NCBI GenBank assembly: GCA_031472005.1 | Contig: PZJY01000001.1 | Coordinates: 558,001 to 622,000, forward strand | Reading direction: 5' to 3' | Source: Tetracladium setigerum | Lineage: Eukaryota > Ascomycota > Leotiomycetes > Helotiales | Length of the DNA stretch: 64,000 nt | In this document: in pieces, positions 1 through 11,104 of the stretch | Position numbering within the stretch: the stretch's first letter is position 1 | Layout of the letters: each line of letters begins with the position of its first letter | Program-made: the position numbers and the translations under genes | Notes under the pieces: model-generated | The model's database searches: none | The model's input: only the letters and a program-made list of their open reading frames with translations | Told to the model about the DNA's origin: nothing

Positions 1-1655
1 GGACGAGATGGAACTTTTTGTCGCACGTCGCACAAAAAGCAAAAAGCAATGGATAAACACCACGGATAAAGTAGAATGGGGATGGATGCACTGTACCTTT
101 CTTCAGGCGCTTGCTCCTCCGCCCACTGCCCTCGGCATCATCAGGTGGTTGGCTGCCTTTGCGCGAATCAATGCTGTCGTGACTAAGCTGTCGCTTTAAC
201 AGCGGGTTCGAGGTGAAGCCATTGACAACGGGTGCAGAGCTGAGCCCAGAAGGCCGGTACTCTGGGGTTGCCTTAGCCGACGAGAGAGGACTGTCAAAAG
301 GCCGTCTGATAGGCGTGAAGCCGCTTTCCTCACGATCACGATCACGATCGCGATCCCGTCTCGCGATAGGGACAGGTGTAAAAGTAGCCGGAGATGCGTT
401 GACAGGCGTAAAACCACCAGCATTGACAGGAGTAAATCCGGATGTGATAGGCGTGAATCCGGCAGCGGCTGGCGGAGGTTGTTGGGGTGTGAATTGCGGC
501 GTGTGCATTTGGGCATCCAGCATAGGAATACTCCTCATATTCCTCTCGAATTCATCCTTCATCGAGGCATTCAAAGCCTGGCTAGCTTGAATGGCTGGGG
601 AAGCCTGAGCTCGAAGACTCGACGGAGTATGCTGATGCGACTTCTTCATCGGCGATGGTGCCGGGGATGGCGTGAGAGGCCCTCCATACTCATGCTCCAA
701 TTGTTGGTGAACGCCTGGTTTCGCGATTCGCAGATATTCTTCGTATGGGTAGAGCCATCGTTGGTAAGAATTCTTCAGTGATGTCGATAAAGACGACATG
801 ATCTTCCCACTGTATCCCAAGTCGCGCCCAATCTCAGCCCATTTCTTCAGCTTGCAGACCTTCTCAAATCCTCCCCGAGTCTCCACGGCCTTCTTGAGCT
901 TGTACAAATCGAGAGGACGCTTGTCGACGGACGGAAATCGATTGAGGTTTGTTCCATGCTGCTTGTGAAACTTTGCGAGCTGGTCGAGGTATGTCAGATT
1001 CGCGCGAGTACCTGGAAATTATTAGCAATTGATGCAAGCAAGGCATCTGTGTTGTGCCGAACAGCTTGTGGCGGGTGGGTTGGACTCACTCCCTTCGACA
1101 GAGTTTAACTCTTGCTTCCTCGTGCGAAAATGAAAACGCTACCAGATGTCAGTCCTTCCAATCCATCTCGAGCAGGCCGTAACTGTTGCATGCACCAGGC
1201 ATACCCCCTCTGCCTGTGCCGTGAAGAGCTGTACATACCTCCGTGTCAATTGCGAAATCCGGCTTCCATGAATCAGGTGGAATGATCTTGCAGATTCCGA
1301 ACTTGCTCGCCTCGGGAGCAATCTTCTTCATGTAGGCGAAAGGATCCTTGAACTCCTCCTCCGTCGGTCGGTATGTAGGTGCCTCCTGTAACTCATGGGG
1401 ACGTAGCCTCTTGGTGGCCTCTCGACTCGCCGTTGGCTGTCCTCTCCGCTCCACGCTCGTGAGATCCAGCGGGGGTGAGTGCATCGCACTCAGAGGTAGC
1501 TGCGCGGCAGCAGGATTCGTCGCATTGACATTCGCCGTTGGCTTTCCTCGAATAGATGTGGTATTGCTGTTAGTACCACTCGCGGGCGAGGCCCTCATGG
1601 TGGTCGAGCTGGACGCAGCCGTGGTCATCGGAACCTGCACCATCTTGCCGACCAA
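1..1655 (-). CDS. KDM5/Lid2-type histone H3K4 demethylase, N-terminal part (runs off left edge)
   Basis: The start at 1655 opens a 139-codon exon (1655-1239) whose residues about 92-133 are a JmjN domain (APTYRPTEEEF ... GICKIIPPDSW). Exon 2 is 1138-1090 and exon 3 starts at 1011; both junctions keep frame and read IDTE-RFHFRTRKQELN-SVEGSTRANLTYLDQLAKFHKQHG, the usual JmjN-to-ARID link. The ARID domain follows (about 1010-750), then a low-complexity linker with several GFTP(V/I) repeats and an Arg-Asp dipeptide run (about 510-300), then a basic RRSKRLKK stretch. A likely donor at 97/96 ends exon 3. In this family PHD and JmjC domains come next and would lie outside the window. The family removes methyl groups from H3K4 in the nucleus using Fe(II) and 2-oxoglutarate. 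The catalytic domain is not visible, so activity is inferred from the JmjN+ARID pair only. Confidence 0.85.
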
Positions 1656-2913
1656 AGAGAGGAAAACGGCGAAGGAGAATGAGGCAGGGCGTGACGGTCG
1701 AAAGAAAGGATCGCAGGTGGGAGCAGCTTATGCTTTCGTCATCGAAGGTGGAAATCCAATCTAATCTTCTCGTTGCGTGAGGGCAGCGAAACACCGAGAT
1801 TTGGTCTAGCCGGGCCCTCGCAGTGTTGTTTCCTTCAACCTCCCAGGCCTACCTCTCTCACTTACTCACTCTCACACGCTCTCTACTCTCTCACTCTAGA
1901 CAGGACAAATACGTAGAGTGTTGGCGATCAGGACTACATTCGCAGTGGTAATCTGGGGTTAAGTGCGTCGATAAGGGTTGGATTGTGGTGGTGGTTGTTG
2001 TGGTTGGTGGTGGTCGTCGTATATGTGGATGGTGGTGTTCAGGTGTTGGAGATGACCACAACTGAAGAAATGGCGGGTGTCGGTACTGTAACCTACGAAA
2101 GAGGGTGGAGCGTTCAAAGAGTTGCGGCGGCCCATTTCATTTTGGGCCGGACTAACAACTGTTCGCTCTTAGCGGCATGGGGGGCAGAGATGCGCTAGGG
2201 GAGCAGCGCAAAATCGATATAAAAAGCGCGGTGGTGGACAGAGTCAGTTTCAGCAGCGATACTTTCTCGCTATGGTATGCCACACAATTGAATCCATGAA
2301 AAAGTAGATACATCTCCTTTTGATTTGATTTTTCCCGTTCTCAAGTAGATCCTCCCGGATATGTCATGATCGTGACCAGAAGAACAGCAGCGCCCCAAAA
2401 GCGAGGCTGCTTGGAATCTTTGATAGTGCAAGGGTCGCGGCTTCCGTGTCCAGCTAGACATTTGTGGGGCGATGGCCACCGGGCCAATCAGCGGTCGGGT
2501 GTGGTCGCAAGTAGATCTGGGCACGTCGGGACGCCCGTCATCCTGAGGAAGCATGGAATAATGGCTGTCATGATGATGGAGAGAACAATGAAAGAGAGAG
2601 ACAGCAATTGAGGATATATATACCTTACTAACAATTATGCCCTTCCGAAGCACTATATGGATGACATAAACAATTTGCAATACATATTCTCAAAACATCT
2701 CACTCATTTTGCTGGCCTCCATCTAATGCGAGCTTCCTACTCTACATTATCACTCTCCAAGCCGATCGATTTACCCTAGCCGATCATCGTCTGATTGCTT
2801 GCTTGCTTGCTTGCTTGCCTTGCCTCCCCCAAATCTTAAACCGACCACCGCGACCCTTCACAACCATCATCAACAACAACAAACTCCACCACCCCATGAG
2901 AATATAAATAATA
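1656..2913. other. Intergenic region between KDM5-like gene and SLX1
   Basis: No convincing coding region. It holds the KDM5-side promoter with a pyrimidine-rich CTCACTCTC stretch at about 1850-1900, a TATA-like element (GATATAAAAAGC, about 2216-2227) not followed by an obvious gene, and a short GCTT tandem run at about 2794-2818 just upstream of SLX1. Open frames of 70-136 codons here have no family-like features. Confidence 0.5.
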
Positions 2914-4442
2914 ATGCCTCTCGACCGGCCCATCCCTGCATTTTACTGCTGCTATCTCCTTCGTTCCACCATCCGCCACGGCAGTGTCTATATTGGATCA
3001 ACTCCCAACCCAGGTAAGCTTTTCCGTTTCGGTTGGGCCTTGTTTTTGATTTGTTTTTGGCTGTATTGGATGCAGAGAGACCGCACACCTCAATGCAGTA
3101 GTACTTGATGCATACCTTCTGTACATAACATGGCTGACCACGCCTTGTCATCATCTCAGTCAGGAGACTTCGTCAGCATAATGGTTTGGCAAAAGGAGGA
3201 GCCGTCAGGACGAGCAGAGATAGTTTGCGCCCGTGGGAGATGGCTTGCATTGTAACCGGCTTTCCCAGTAAAATCGCTGCCCTTCAATTTGAGTGAGTCT
3301 GTCTTATCTGCCTTTCTGTCTGTCCGAGGTCCCCAGGGGTTCAACAATATCAACACGTGATCACCACAACCATCGCCATCAATACTAATTCCTATCTGCG
3401 TTTCCTACCTAGATGGGCATGGCAAAACCCTCACATCACTCTGCATATCCCTCCTGAATCTCGCATCCAACACGCCACCCAGAAGAAACGCTCAGGCCAC
3501 CCCAAACGACCCCGCCACACGTCGACGTCGCTTCTTCAGAACCTCCATCTGCTCCTCCGTGTCCCCTCCTTCTCGAGATGGCCACTAGAAGTTCGCTTCT
3601 TCTCCGAAGATGTCTATCAATCCTGGGTGAAATGGTGTAAAGCTGCTGGAGAGCCCGTTCGAGAGAGTATCTCCATCTTGCAAGATTTCCCGAGGCCGTT
3701 GAACGATGGCAATAAAAGTGAGAGTGAGAGCGAGACATCAAGTAGGAAGAGGAGGAAGCTGTTAGGTGGAGGAATAGAAGCCCTTGTTGTGGATTACGCG
3801 GATCAGAAAGAATATGTTGACAAGGCCAAGGGCATTGTTGACTTTGAGATGGAGGGAGAATGTGCACTCTGTCATGAAGAACTCGAACATGACGCGGGCA
3901 TCTATACGATCTGTCCGACTCCTGGCTGCGATAGCGTCACACACATGATGTGCTTGAGTAAACACTTTCTCAAAGGAGACAAAGACTCGATAATTCCTAT
4001 TCAAGGCAAGTGTCCGAGTTGTAAATCAGACCTAAAATGGGTCGATATTGCGAAGGAAACTACTCTTCGAATGAGAGGGGAGACGGAGATCACGAAATTA
4101 CTCAAGCCGAAGAGAGTAAAGAAAGTCAAGGGTGTTGTTGCTTCTTCACAGGCTGCAGCTGCGCTATCCGAGGATGAAGATGAAGCTGGTGATGATGATG
4201 AGGAGACTGATGTCGAGATGGAGTTGGAGATGGAGGAGTTGAGAGAGCTGGATGGTGCGCCGAAAGGTTCTCAGATAGGAGATACGTGGAATGTCATCAG
4301 TGACTCGGAATCGGATACAGCTTCCATCGCCAGCGCAGCTTCCGGGGTTGCCAAAAAATCGTCGTTTAAGGGGACGAAGGTTGGTGTGTCGAAGACGATT
4401 ATTGAGGATAGTGATTATTGGGACGACGCGATTGAATTATGA
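2914..4442 (+). CDS. slx1: Structure-specific endonuclease catalytic subunit SLX1
   Basis: Three exons, 2914-3013, 3160-3292 and 3413-4442, add to 1263 bases (420 residues) without frame problems. The N-terminus is a GIY-YIG nuclease domain (YCCYLLRS ... GSVYIGSTPNP, then RRLRQHNG with the conserved arginine). A C-terminal C4HC3 RING/PHD-like zinc finger (CALC ... CPTPGC ... HMMC ... CPSC) sits at about residues 226-275, followed by a long acidic tail. This is the standard SLX1 order. SLX1 works with the SLX4 scaffold in the nucleus, cutting Holliday junctions, flaps and replication forks. The ATG at 2914 is chosen because MPLDRPIPAFYCCYLLRS is the expected start of fungal SLX1. SLX4 is not in this window. 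Confidence 0.93.
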
Positions 4443-4954
4443 GGTCAATGATGATAATGGAAATTAGGATACCCTTTTGTTAATGGAAAGACAAGTCACA
4501 GATTTATTTTAATGGCTTTTTGTTAGGCCAGGGGTAGTAGGATGCTGATGGTTGAATTGTGCTAAGCGCAATCACAGTCAAATGTCTCCGAAAGACAGTG
4601 GACCAAGAGTCGTCGCTACAGATGAGGACAACAAGGTAAAAAGAAGTTTCCGAGTATTGACCTACTAATTTGTTCATGCCAAATCCCATTCTCTCATTCG
4701 TCCCCTCGTAAATCTGGCCCAGTCATAAGTATGCGAGCTTCTGCTCAATAGTGCTGACCCATGTCAAAGTCTCCGAGAAGTCTCCACCCCCTCCAACAGT
4801 CTTTATAAAAGTCGAAATCCTAACCACCGACCTCTCTTCAACTCCTAACACCTCAATGCAACACTACAAAAACCCATCATCTTTCCTTGCCCAAAAATTC
4901 AAATCATTTATTATCCTTCCCTTTCCTTCAATCTTAAAGCGATCATACACCAAA
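4443..4954. promoter_or_regulatory. Intergenic region and TATA element ahead of the GliT-like gene
   Basis: No gene seen. A clear TATA box (CTTTATAAAAG, about 4800-4810) lies about 145 bp upstream of the ATG at 4955, in a region that turns CT/CA rich toward the start codon. Confidence 0.4.
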
Positions 4955-6268
4955 ATGGCAGCCCCAAACTCCCGCGCAACACCAACCGACGTTCTCAGTA
5001 TGTCTCAAGCGAATCTTTATGTTTATTTTTGTTGTCACTGAATTGATGATACTGATAATCTCGAAGTCCTCGGTGCCGGTCCATCTGGTCTCGCCACAGC
5101 GCTGAGCCTCTCCCGTCTGCTGCACACCTGCATCGTCTTCTCCTCCAGCAAATTCCGCAATGATCTCTCCAAACATAGTCAGTACATCCGAACTTCCCAT
5201 TTCAATCGTTCTTCCACCACTTCAGATTCCCATCCCATCAAAAGATGAAAAAATAAAAATAACAATCTAACTCAATATCCCCTCCCCAACAGTGCACGGC
5301 GTCCCAACCTGGGAAGACCGCGACCCAGCGGAATTCAGAGCAGCCACCAAGAAAGATCTCCTAGCTCACTACGACACCGCTACCTTCCGCGATACTGTCA
5401 TTACCAAGATTGAGAAGCTAGCTAGAGAAGAAGACGGCGCTAGTCTCTTCAAAGCTACCGATGAAACGGGACAAGAATGGTGGGGAAGAAAAGTTGTAAT
5501 AGCCACTGGCATCACAGATCAAATGCTTGATATCGAAGGTTATAAAGAGAACTGGGCTTCTTCCATGTAAGTTCTTTTTCTCTAAAAAAAGGATTAGAGT
5601 TCATATGACGGATATTGATTGAGCAATACCTACCTAGATTCCACTGCCTCTTCTGCCACGGCTACGAAGAGCGCAACTCCCCCAGCGCAGGAATCCTCGC
5701 AATCGGCGACATGGAAGCCCCCAATATCGGCCTCTTCGTAACACGCTTCGCCAACCGCCTCGCTCAACACATCACAATCTACACCAACGGTAACACCACC
5801 GCAACAACCGCCTTCGAAACCGCCCTCTCGGAGCTCAAACCGACTTCCAAAACAGCTAAAAGTGTCACTATCGAGAGTCAAAAGATCGTGAAGTTTGTGA
5901 AGGGAAGCAAAGGTGCGGAGGTGGAGGTACACCTGGAAAATGGTAGTGTGAGGACGGAAGGGTTTTTGGCGCATGCGCCGAAGGGGTTGTGAATGGACCT
6001 TGGGTGGAGCAGTTGGGGTTGGATGTTACTGAGCATGGGAGGTTGGTTGGGAAAGTGCCGTTTAATGAGACGAGTTGTCACGGCGTGTTTGCTGTTGGTG
6101 ATGCGGTTTTGATGATGGCTGCTGTGACGCCGGCGATTGCTTCTGGTGGTGAGTCTTCAATTCCTTAAAACCTCTAGGTGAAGAAATTCGGTCTGCTAAC
6201 AGAAGGTTTTGTGCGATTTAGGTGCTTGTGCTGCAGGAATTGCTGCTCAATTGGGAGCTGAAGATTGA
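4955..6268 (+). CDS. Thioredoxin reductase-like flavin disulfide oxidoreductase (GliT family), one base short in exon 4
   Basis: Five exons: 4955-4997, 5067-5177, 5293-5566, 5638-6148, 6222-6268. The protein begins with a dinucleotide fold (DVLILGAGPSGLATA), has the redox CxxC motif CLFCHGYE typical of GliT-like dithiol oxidases, and ends with the FAD-binding GVFAVGDAV segment plus a closing Ala-rich helix. The family catalyses FAD/NADPH-linked thiol-disulfide exchange, in some fungi protecting against dithiol metabolites. Exon 4 breaks frame at the GGGG run 5983-5986: the upstream frame ends at 5990-5992 while conserved sequence continues in the -1 frame. Exons total 986 bases, one short of 329 codons. 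I read this as a single missing base, either a sequence error or a recent mutation. A second copy of the last exon lies just downstream. Confidence 0.82.
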
Positions 6269-6320
6269 TTTTCTCGAAATCTGAGGTGAATAATCAGTCG
6301 GCTGGCTGGTATAAGTTTAG

Positions 6321-6415
6321 GTGCGGTGGCAGCAGGAATTGCTGCTCAATTAGCAGCCGAAGATTCAGATGGTCAACGTTGTCATCTCATCGTGTATCGT
6401 AATAATATGTCCTAA
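6321..6415 (+). other. Tandem copy of the terminal exon of the GliT-like gene (possible alternative last exon)
   Basis: After an acceptor-like TTTAG at 6316-6320 the sequence reads GAVAAGIAAQLAAED, close to the annotated last exon GACAAGIAAQLGAED (6222-6268), in the same intron phase. It continues for 17 more codons to a stop at 6413-6415. It could be spliced from the donor at 6149 instead of exon 5. It may also be a silent relic of an exon duplication; transcripts would be needed to tell. Confidence 0.5.
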
Positions 6416-6699
6416 ACTCGGAATTAACTGTCAACAAAATAACTACAAAATTAAGTTGTCGATTAAAACTTGTTTTCATCTTTCCTTGCGTACAACTTTA
6501 AGTTTGATCGTCACTGGTTGCTCTGTTGATATTCGCTTCCCATGGGAGGAAGGAACACAAAGGCTCACCGACCAACGCTTCCCTCCTCTTCGACAAGGCG
6601 GAGATCAGTTTTCCCAAACGACAACAGCATCACCTCGTATTTCAATCCTACAGAACAACTTCCGCCATATATTCAAATCACGCTATTGATTATTGAAAT
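6416..6699. other. Short intergenic region before the D-serine dehydratase-like gene
   Basis: About 280 bp, AT-rich at the left, CA-rich at the right. Nothing specific seen. Confidence 0.3.
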
Positions 6700-8208
6700 A
6701 TGGCTTCGCCATCCACCATCTTGAAGGCAGAACTTGTCGAGAAATACGTCGGGAAGACACTCAAAGATTCCAAGCTATCTCTCCCAGCCGCAGTACTTGA
6801 TCTGGCTGCCATCAAGAGGAATTGCGATCGTATGACCGATGCTGTCGCTACCTTGGGTGATGTGAGAATTGCGGTTTCGTCGCATAAGGTACGCTCAGAG
6901 CGCGGATATCGGGATCAAGGGACAGCAAGACTGGTTGTCATTAGAAGCTAACGCGTCCTTTCACAGACAACAGAGCTTACTAGACTTCATATTGGAGAAC
7001 CGTCAACAGATCTCATAATTCGATTGGTCATTGAGACTCTCTCTGAGGGCGAGAACCTCCTCCCTACCATCATCGAGTACCTACAGCAGGGTGCTAAAGT
7101 CAATGTGAGCACTAGACTTTCCAACAAAAAATCACGAATCTGATGTAAATTTTAGGTTCTATACGCTTCTCCCGTTGCTGTCAGCAAGATTGACAGACTA
7201 GCAGATTTCAACAGCGCGCTCGTCACAGCTGGAGGTAGTCTCAGTGTCATAATAGACCACCTCGATCAGTTGCCCACCCTACAGCAACTATATGAGAAGT
7301 CAGGTTACCAATCATATGTATACATCAACCTCGACAGCCCCTACTCGGTCAGCGGTCTGCGTTGGACAGACAGACCACTCGCACCCCTAATTTCTGAACT
7401 TGAACAAATGGCTCTAAGAGGAGGCCCGATCACCCTTGAATTCGTCGGCTTCCACACCAAAGTGACCTACACAGAAATGACATACAAACCGATACTTGCC
7501 CTCACTCTCCTCACCTGGCAACTCTTCCACGCCTCGCGCGTAACTCAACTCCAGCAGCTCCGCTTCTGCATAAGCCCCTCCCCAATCCTCCCTCACCTCA
7601 GCGCCTTCCTCGAAGAAAACCATGCCTATGATCCCCCTCTGAAACGTCGCGTCCAAAGCCACATTAGAGCAATGGAGAGATTTGTCCGCGACAACCACAG
7701 CGTCGAAGTAGCCTCAGATCTCCAAACGAGCGTCGACGTCAAAACCCTGCACCAACACACCGCGGGTGAAACGGAATACCTCTCTTTCAACGACATACCA
7801 CTCACCATTCTCACCGAAGTGACAAGTGTATATAACGACCGCGAAGAGAGAACGAAGCCACAAGTTCTCATCGATATTGGCACTTCCTCGTTCGGTCAAC
7901 GTGACGCTGTTATGCTGCCCGAAGCGAATCTTGGATGGCTGAGTCAATGGAACATCGATGATAAACCCATGCCCATGCATTTGAAAATCGGATGGCAGGT
8001 TGTCAAAGCTGAGAACAATTATTCGGTTTTGGGATGGTCTGGAGATGCAGCGAAAAGGCAATTACTCAAGTATGGACAGCGAATTCGAGTTTTCCTGTGG
8101 GATAGCCAGCAGGCGATGGGAGGGTTCAAGTGGTTTTTCGTAATCGATTCGAGTTTGGTGGGGAGAGAGGATGAGATTATTGATGTTTATATGAGGTGGA
8201 CGGAGTGA
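6700..8208 (+). CDS. D-serine dehydratase / D-threonine aldolase-like PLP enzyme
   Basis: Exons 6700-6888, 6967-7104 and 7156-8208 join in phase 0 to give 459 residues with no frame defect. The N-terminal half is an alanine-racemase-type barrel: SLPAAVLDLAAIKRNCDRM, then RIAVSSHKTTELTRL, whose lysine in the SHKT motif corresponds to the PLP-binding lysine of the HVKTHK motif in this family. The C-terminal half fits the D-serine dehydratase-like domain (LIDIGTSSFGQRDAVMLPE ... HLKIGWQVVKAENNYSVLGW). Members deaminate D-serine or cleave D-threonine with PLP, often with a zinc ion. The substrate cannot be told from sequence. It follows the GliT-like gene on the same strand at about 430 bp. Confidence 0.85.
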
Positions 8209-8962
8209 GGTATTGATGTTGGTAGGTTGGGTGCGGTTTTTACTGGCTTGGTTGGATGTGCGCATTGACTTGAGCATTAAGGATGGATACGTGCATTTGT
8301 TGTATTGATGATTCTATCAATAAAATCAAAGGTCTGTATATTACCTTCCTTCATTAATTCATAACCTAGAAGAAAAATCCGGGCCAGCAGGTAGGTGGTA
8401 CCTAATCAACCTGAGCAAAACAACTGATAAGCGGGACTTTGCTGCATTTCCCTTCTACCTATTGAAGCGCGTTCAACAATGATATTGTCATATTACGGCG
8501 TACTGGTAAAGGGTGAAAATCAAACAAGTAGCAAGTAGACATGGGTTTGACAAAATACTGGAACTCTCAACGTAAGATTTTCGTGACTATTGAGGGTGCG
8601 ATTTCTGTAAGAAACGTTTTTACTTTGGTCTTTTTTGAGAGTACGTGGGTTTGAGTTGAGTCGATTTTCTTTGAACTTTGAGAAGTGAAAAGTGAAGGAG
8701 GAATAGGCGATGGCTGACTGTAGGAATTGAGTTTTCAAAAAAGATAGTAATTTCAAAACGCACAGTACCTAAATTTCAATTATCCAACTTGGCTTCCGGT
8801 AATTCTGATGGGTTTGGGAGAAGGGAGGGGAACGCATATCCACAAAATCCACAACATCCACACAATCCACTTCGCAACCCACACAACCCTCAAGCAATCG
8901 CCCCAATCAAAAACCAACATACACCTGACTCCAACATCTCAATTCAAAAAAGATAATTCCAA
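8209..8962. other. Intergenic region upstream of the tRNA gene
   Basis: AT-rich, with a CA-rich tract (CACAAAATCCACAACATCCACAC, about 8838-8870) shortly before the tRNA. No gene supported. Confidence 0.4.
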
Positions 8963-9054
8963 GGACGGATGGCCGAGTTGGTTATGGCGCCAGCTTAAGG
9001 TTTAATTACTATTGCTGGTTCGAAAGAGCATGGGTTCGAGTCCCATTCCGTTCA
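8963..9054 (+). tRNA. tRNA-Leu (anticodon AAG) with a 12-nt intron
   Basis: A class II cloverleaf can be drawn by hand. The acceptor stem GGACGGA pairs with TCCGTTC (one G-T pair) and the discriminator is A at 9054. The D arm is GCC-GAGTTGGTTAT-GGC. The anticodon stem CCAGC pairs with GCTGG, with anticodon AAG at 8997-8999. A long variable arm follows (TTCGAAAGAGC), then a T arm ATGGG-TTCGAGT-CCCAT. The anticodon loop is interrupted after position 37 by TTTAATTACTAT (9001-9012), the standard eukaryotic tRNA intron site. Leucine identity follows from the anticodon and the long variable arm. Confidence 0.92.
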
Positions 9055-9080
9055 TTTTCATTTTTTGTTTTTTTGTGGGG
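9055..9080 (+). terminator. RNA polymerase III terminator of tRNA-Leu
   Basis: Runs of 4, 6 and 7 T (TTTTCATTTTTTGTTTTTTTG) begin immediately after the discriminator base, as expected for Pol III termination. Confidence 0.8.
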
Positions 9081-9443
9081 GAAGATTTTTCGTTTTGGTT
9101 TTTGTGGGACACAAACAACCTTTTTTGGGGGTTCTCTGGACTGACCTGCTCACATACATACCTACCTATCGTGGGTTATATGAACAAAGGATTGAAAGAA
9201 GCAAGTCACTCAATTCATTTATATATGTGTTGTTTTTGGGCAACAAAACAGTCGAGAGGGAATAGCATGTTATATTAATAAATTATTTGACCAGGGTAAA
9301 ACAGAAAAAGAAGACTCAGTTAAGAGCTCCCTGCTGCTCCCCAGTTATTCAGTAATAAAAACGTCCTATCCAAGGCGCCCTCGCCCAACTTTCACACATT
9401 CAACAATGGGGGAAAAAACTAAATTAAACAAGATCAAAGTTTT
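9081..9443. other. Gap between tRNA-Leu and the 3' end of the repeat precursor gene
   Basis: Contains the 3' flank of the minus-strand precursor gene. Nothing else seen. Confidence 0.3.
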
Positions 9444-11104
9444 TCAGTTTCCAGCGGCTTTGGCGGCAGCCTTGGCTTTCTTTGCGGCGATTTGCTTCTC
9501 GGTGTCTGGATGAAGAAGATGCGGTGGTTAGTGGATGTATTGAAGTAGTCGTCTTAGGTAGGCAGGTAGGGAGGTAATGATACAAGAGGATATGAGACGA
9601 GGATGGGTATAGGTGAGTTACTTACGATGGCGCTTATCCAAACCAGCGGCAGCATCTTCTTCATCCTCAAGATCTTCGATATCCTCCAAGGCTTCGTCGG
9701 CAGCGAGATCACGAGCCTTTTGGTTTTGATTAGCCTGTTTTCTTGAAAGTCTCTCGAGAGACAAGGAACAAGGACAACTTCAGAAAGAAAGAAAGAATGG
9801 GTTTGGGTGACTTACAGCAGCTTTGGCGGCGGCCTTGGCTTTCTTTGCGGCAATTTGCTTCTCGGTGCTAAGAATGAACTGTTAGATTTGAAGAGATGAA
9901 AGCGCGTTTGCAGGGACTTGAGGGGGGACGTACTGGTGGCGTTTGCTCAAACCGGCAGCTTCGTCAGCTTCATCTTCGAGATCTTCAATGTCTTCCAAGG
10001 CTTCGTCGGCGGCAAGATCGCGGGCCTTTTCGTACTTGTTAGTTCTTTGAATCTGCGACTGGATATTTAAATTGACTTACTGCAGCCTTTGCGGCCTTGG
10101 CTTTCTTTGCAGCAATTTGCTTCTCGGTGCTATTAAAGTTAGTATTATGAAGATCAAGCTTTGGGTCTAAGTGAGAAGAAGAAGAAGCTTACTGATGGCG
10201 TTTGCTCAAACCAGCAGCTTCATCAGCTTCATCCTCAAGATCTTCAAGGTCCTCCAAAGCCTCATCAGCGGCGAGATCGCGGGCCTTTTGTACATGTTAG
10301 TATATCTCTCGAGTCTGAAGAAAAGATATAAGTGTTGCACTCACTGCGACTTTGGCTGCCTTGGCCTTCTTTGCGGCAATTTGCTTTTCAGTGTGGTGGG
10401 GCTCACGAGTCTCGACATCAACATCTCGGGCTGCTACCTTTGCAGCCTTGGCCTTCTTTGCAGCAATTTGCTTTTCAGTGTGATGAGGTTCGCGAGTCTC
10501 AACATCTCGGGCAGCAGCTTTTGCGGCTTTCGCCTTCTTCGCTGCGATTTGCTTCTCAGTGTGATGGGGTTCACGAGCTGCTACCTTTGCTGCTTTGGCC
10601 TTCTTTGCGGCAATTTGTTTCTCAGTGTGGTGAGGTTCACGGGTCTCAAGATCGCGAGCGGCAGCTTTTGCGGCTTTAGCCTTCTTGGCTGCGATTTGCT
10701 TCTCGGTGCTTTGGAAGTTAGTTACTAAGGGAGAAAACAATTTGCTTTGAATACTTACTGATGAGGTTCACGAGTCTCGAGGTCTCTGGCAGTAGCCTTG
10801 GCGGCTTTGGCCTTCTTTGCTGCAATCTGCTTCTCCGTACTATTGAAGTTAGAATAGTCTGAAATGAGATGGCAAATGATAACATACTGATGTCTTGCTT
10901 CCATCAACGACCTTGCCCAGGTTGAAGGACCTCCCTATTGAACTGTTAGTACTATGTTGTTCAGAATGTAAGCACGATGTAACTTACAACATATCTCTTC
11001 TCTGCAACTGCTTGGCTGCCACTTGTTGGTTCAATGAGAGCAGATGCCAATGGTGCAACCAAAAGGCCAAGAGCAACAAGCTTAGAAACTGAAATAATCT
11101 GCAT
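9444..11104 (-). CDS. Secreted tandem-repeat precursor with Kex2 sites (KEP-type; candidate ribosomal peptide precursor 1)
   Basis: Ten exons can be placed by hand: 11104-10988, 10963-side acceptor to 10894 (47 nt exon ending at the donor near 10892), 10839-10759, 10708-10345, 10284-10193, 10129-10081, 10025-9934, 9867-9816, 9716-9626, 9505-9444. They total 1047 bases (348 residues) in one frame. The start MQIISVSKLVALGLLVAPLASA is a signal peptide, followed by a Kex2-like AEKR site and YVGGPSTW. Then come nine copies of TEKQIAAKKAKAA. The first five end in ...ETREPHH or a shorter variant. The next three carry an acidic block (ADEALEDIEDLEDE) ending in GL(S/D)KR-HH, that is, a Kex2 site. Cleavage would release several near-identical peptides. 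No family is recognised. The gene is divergent from a UstYa gene (889 bp between starts), which suggests a ribosomal-peptide cluster. The repeat lacks the Tyr/Phe usual in known dikaritin cores, so product type is open. Confidence 0.85.

Noticed and set aside
213..781. Plus-strand open frames of 100-125 codons over the KDM5-like gene
   Set aside because: They are antisense to the ARID/linker coding exon, whose domains are clear on the minus strand.
10171..10728. 185-codon plus-strand frame with repeated LLCGNLLFSVVGLTSL
   Set aside because: Antisense image of the repeat precursor; its repeats only mirror the minus-strand TEKQIAAKKAKAA units.
9444..10840. CRISPR-like or satellite array at the regular repeats
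   Set aside because: The repeats are coding, in frame across exon junctions, and the host is a eukaryote.
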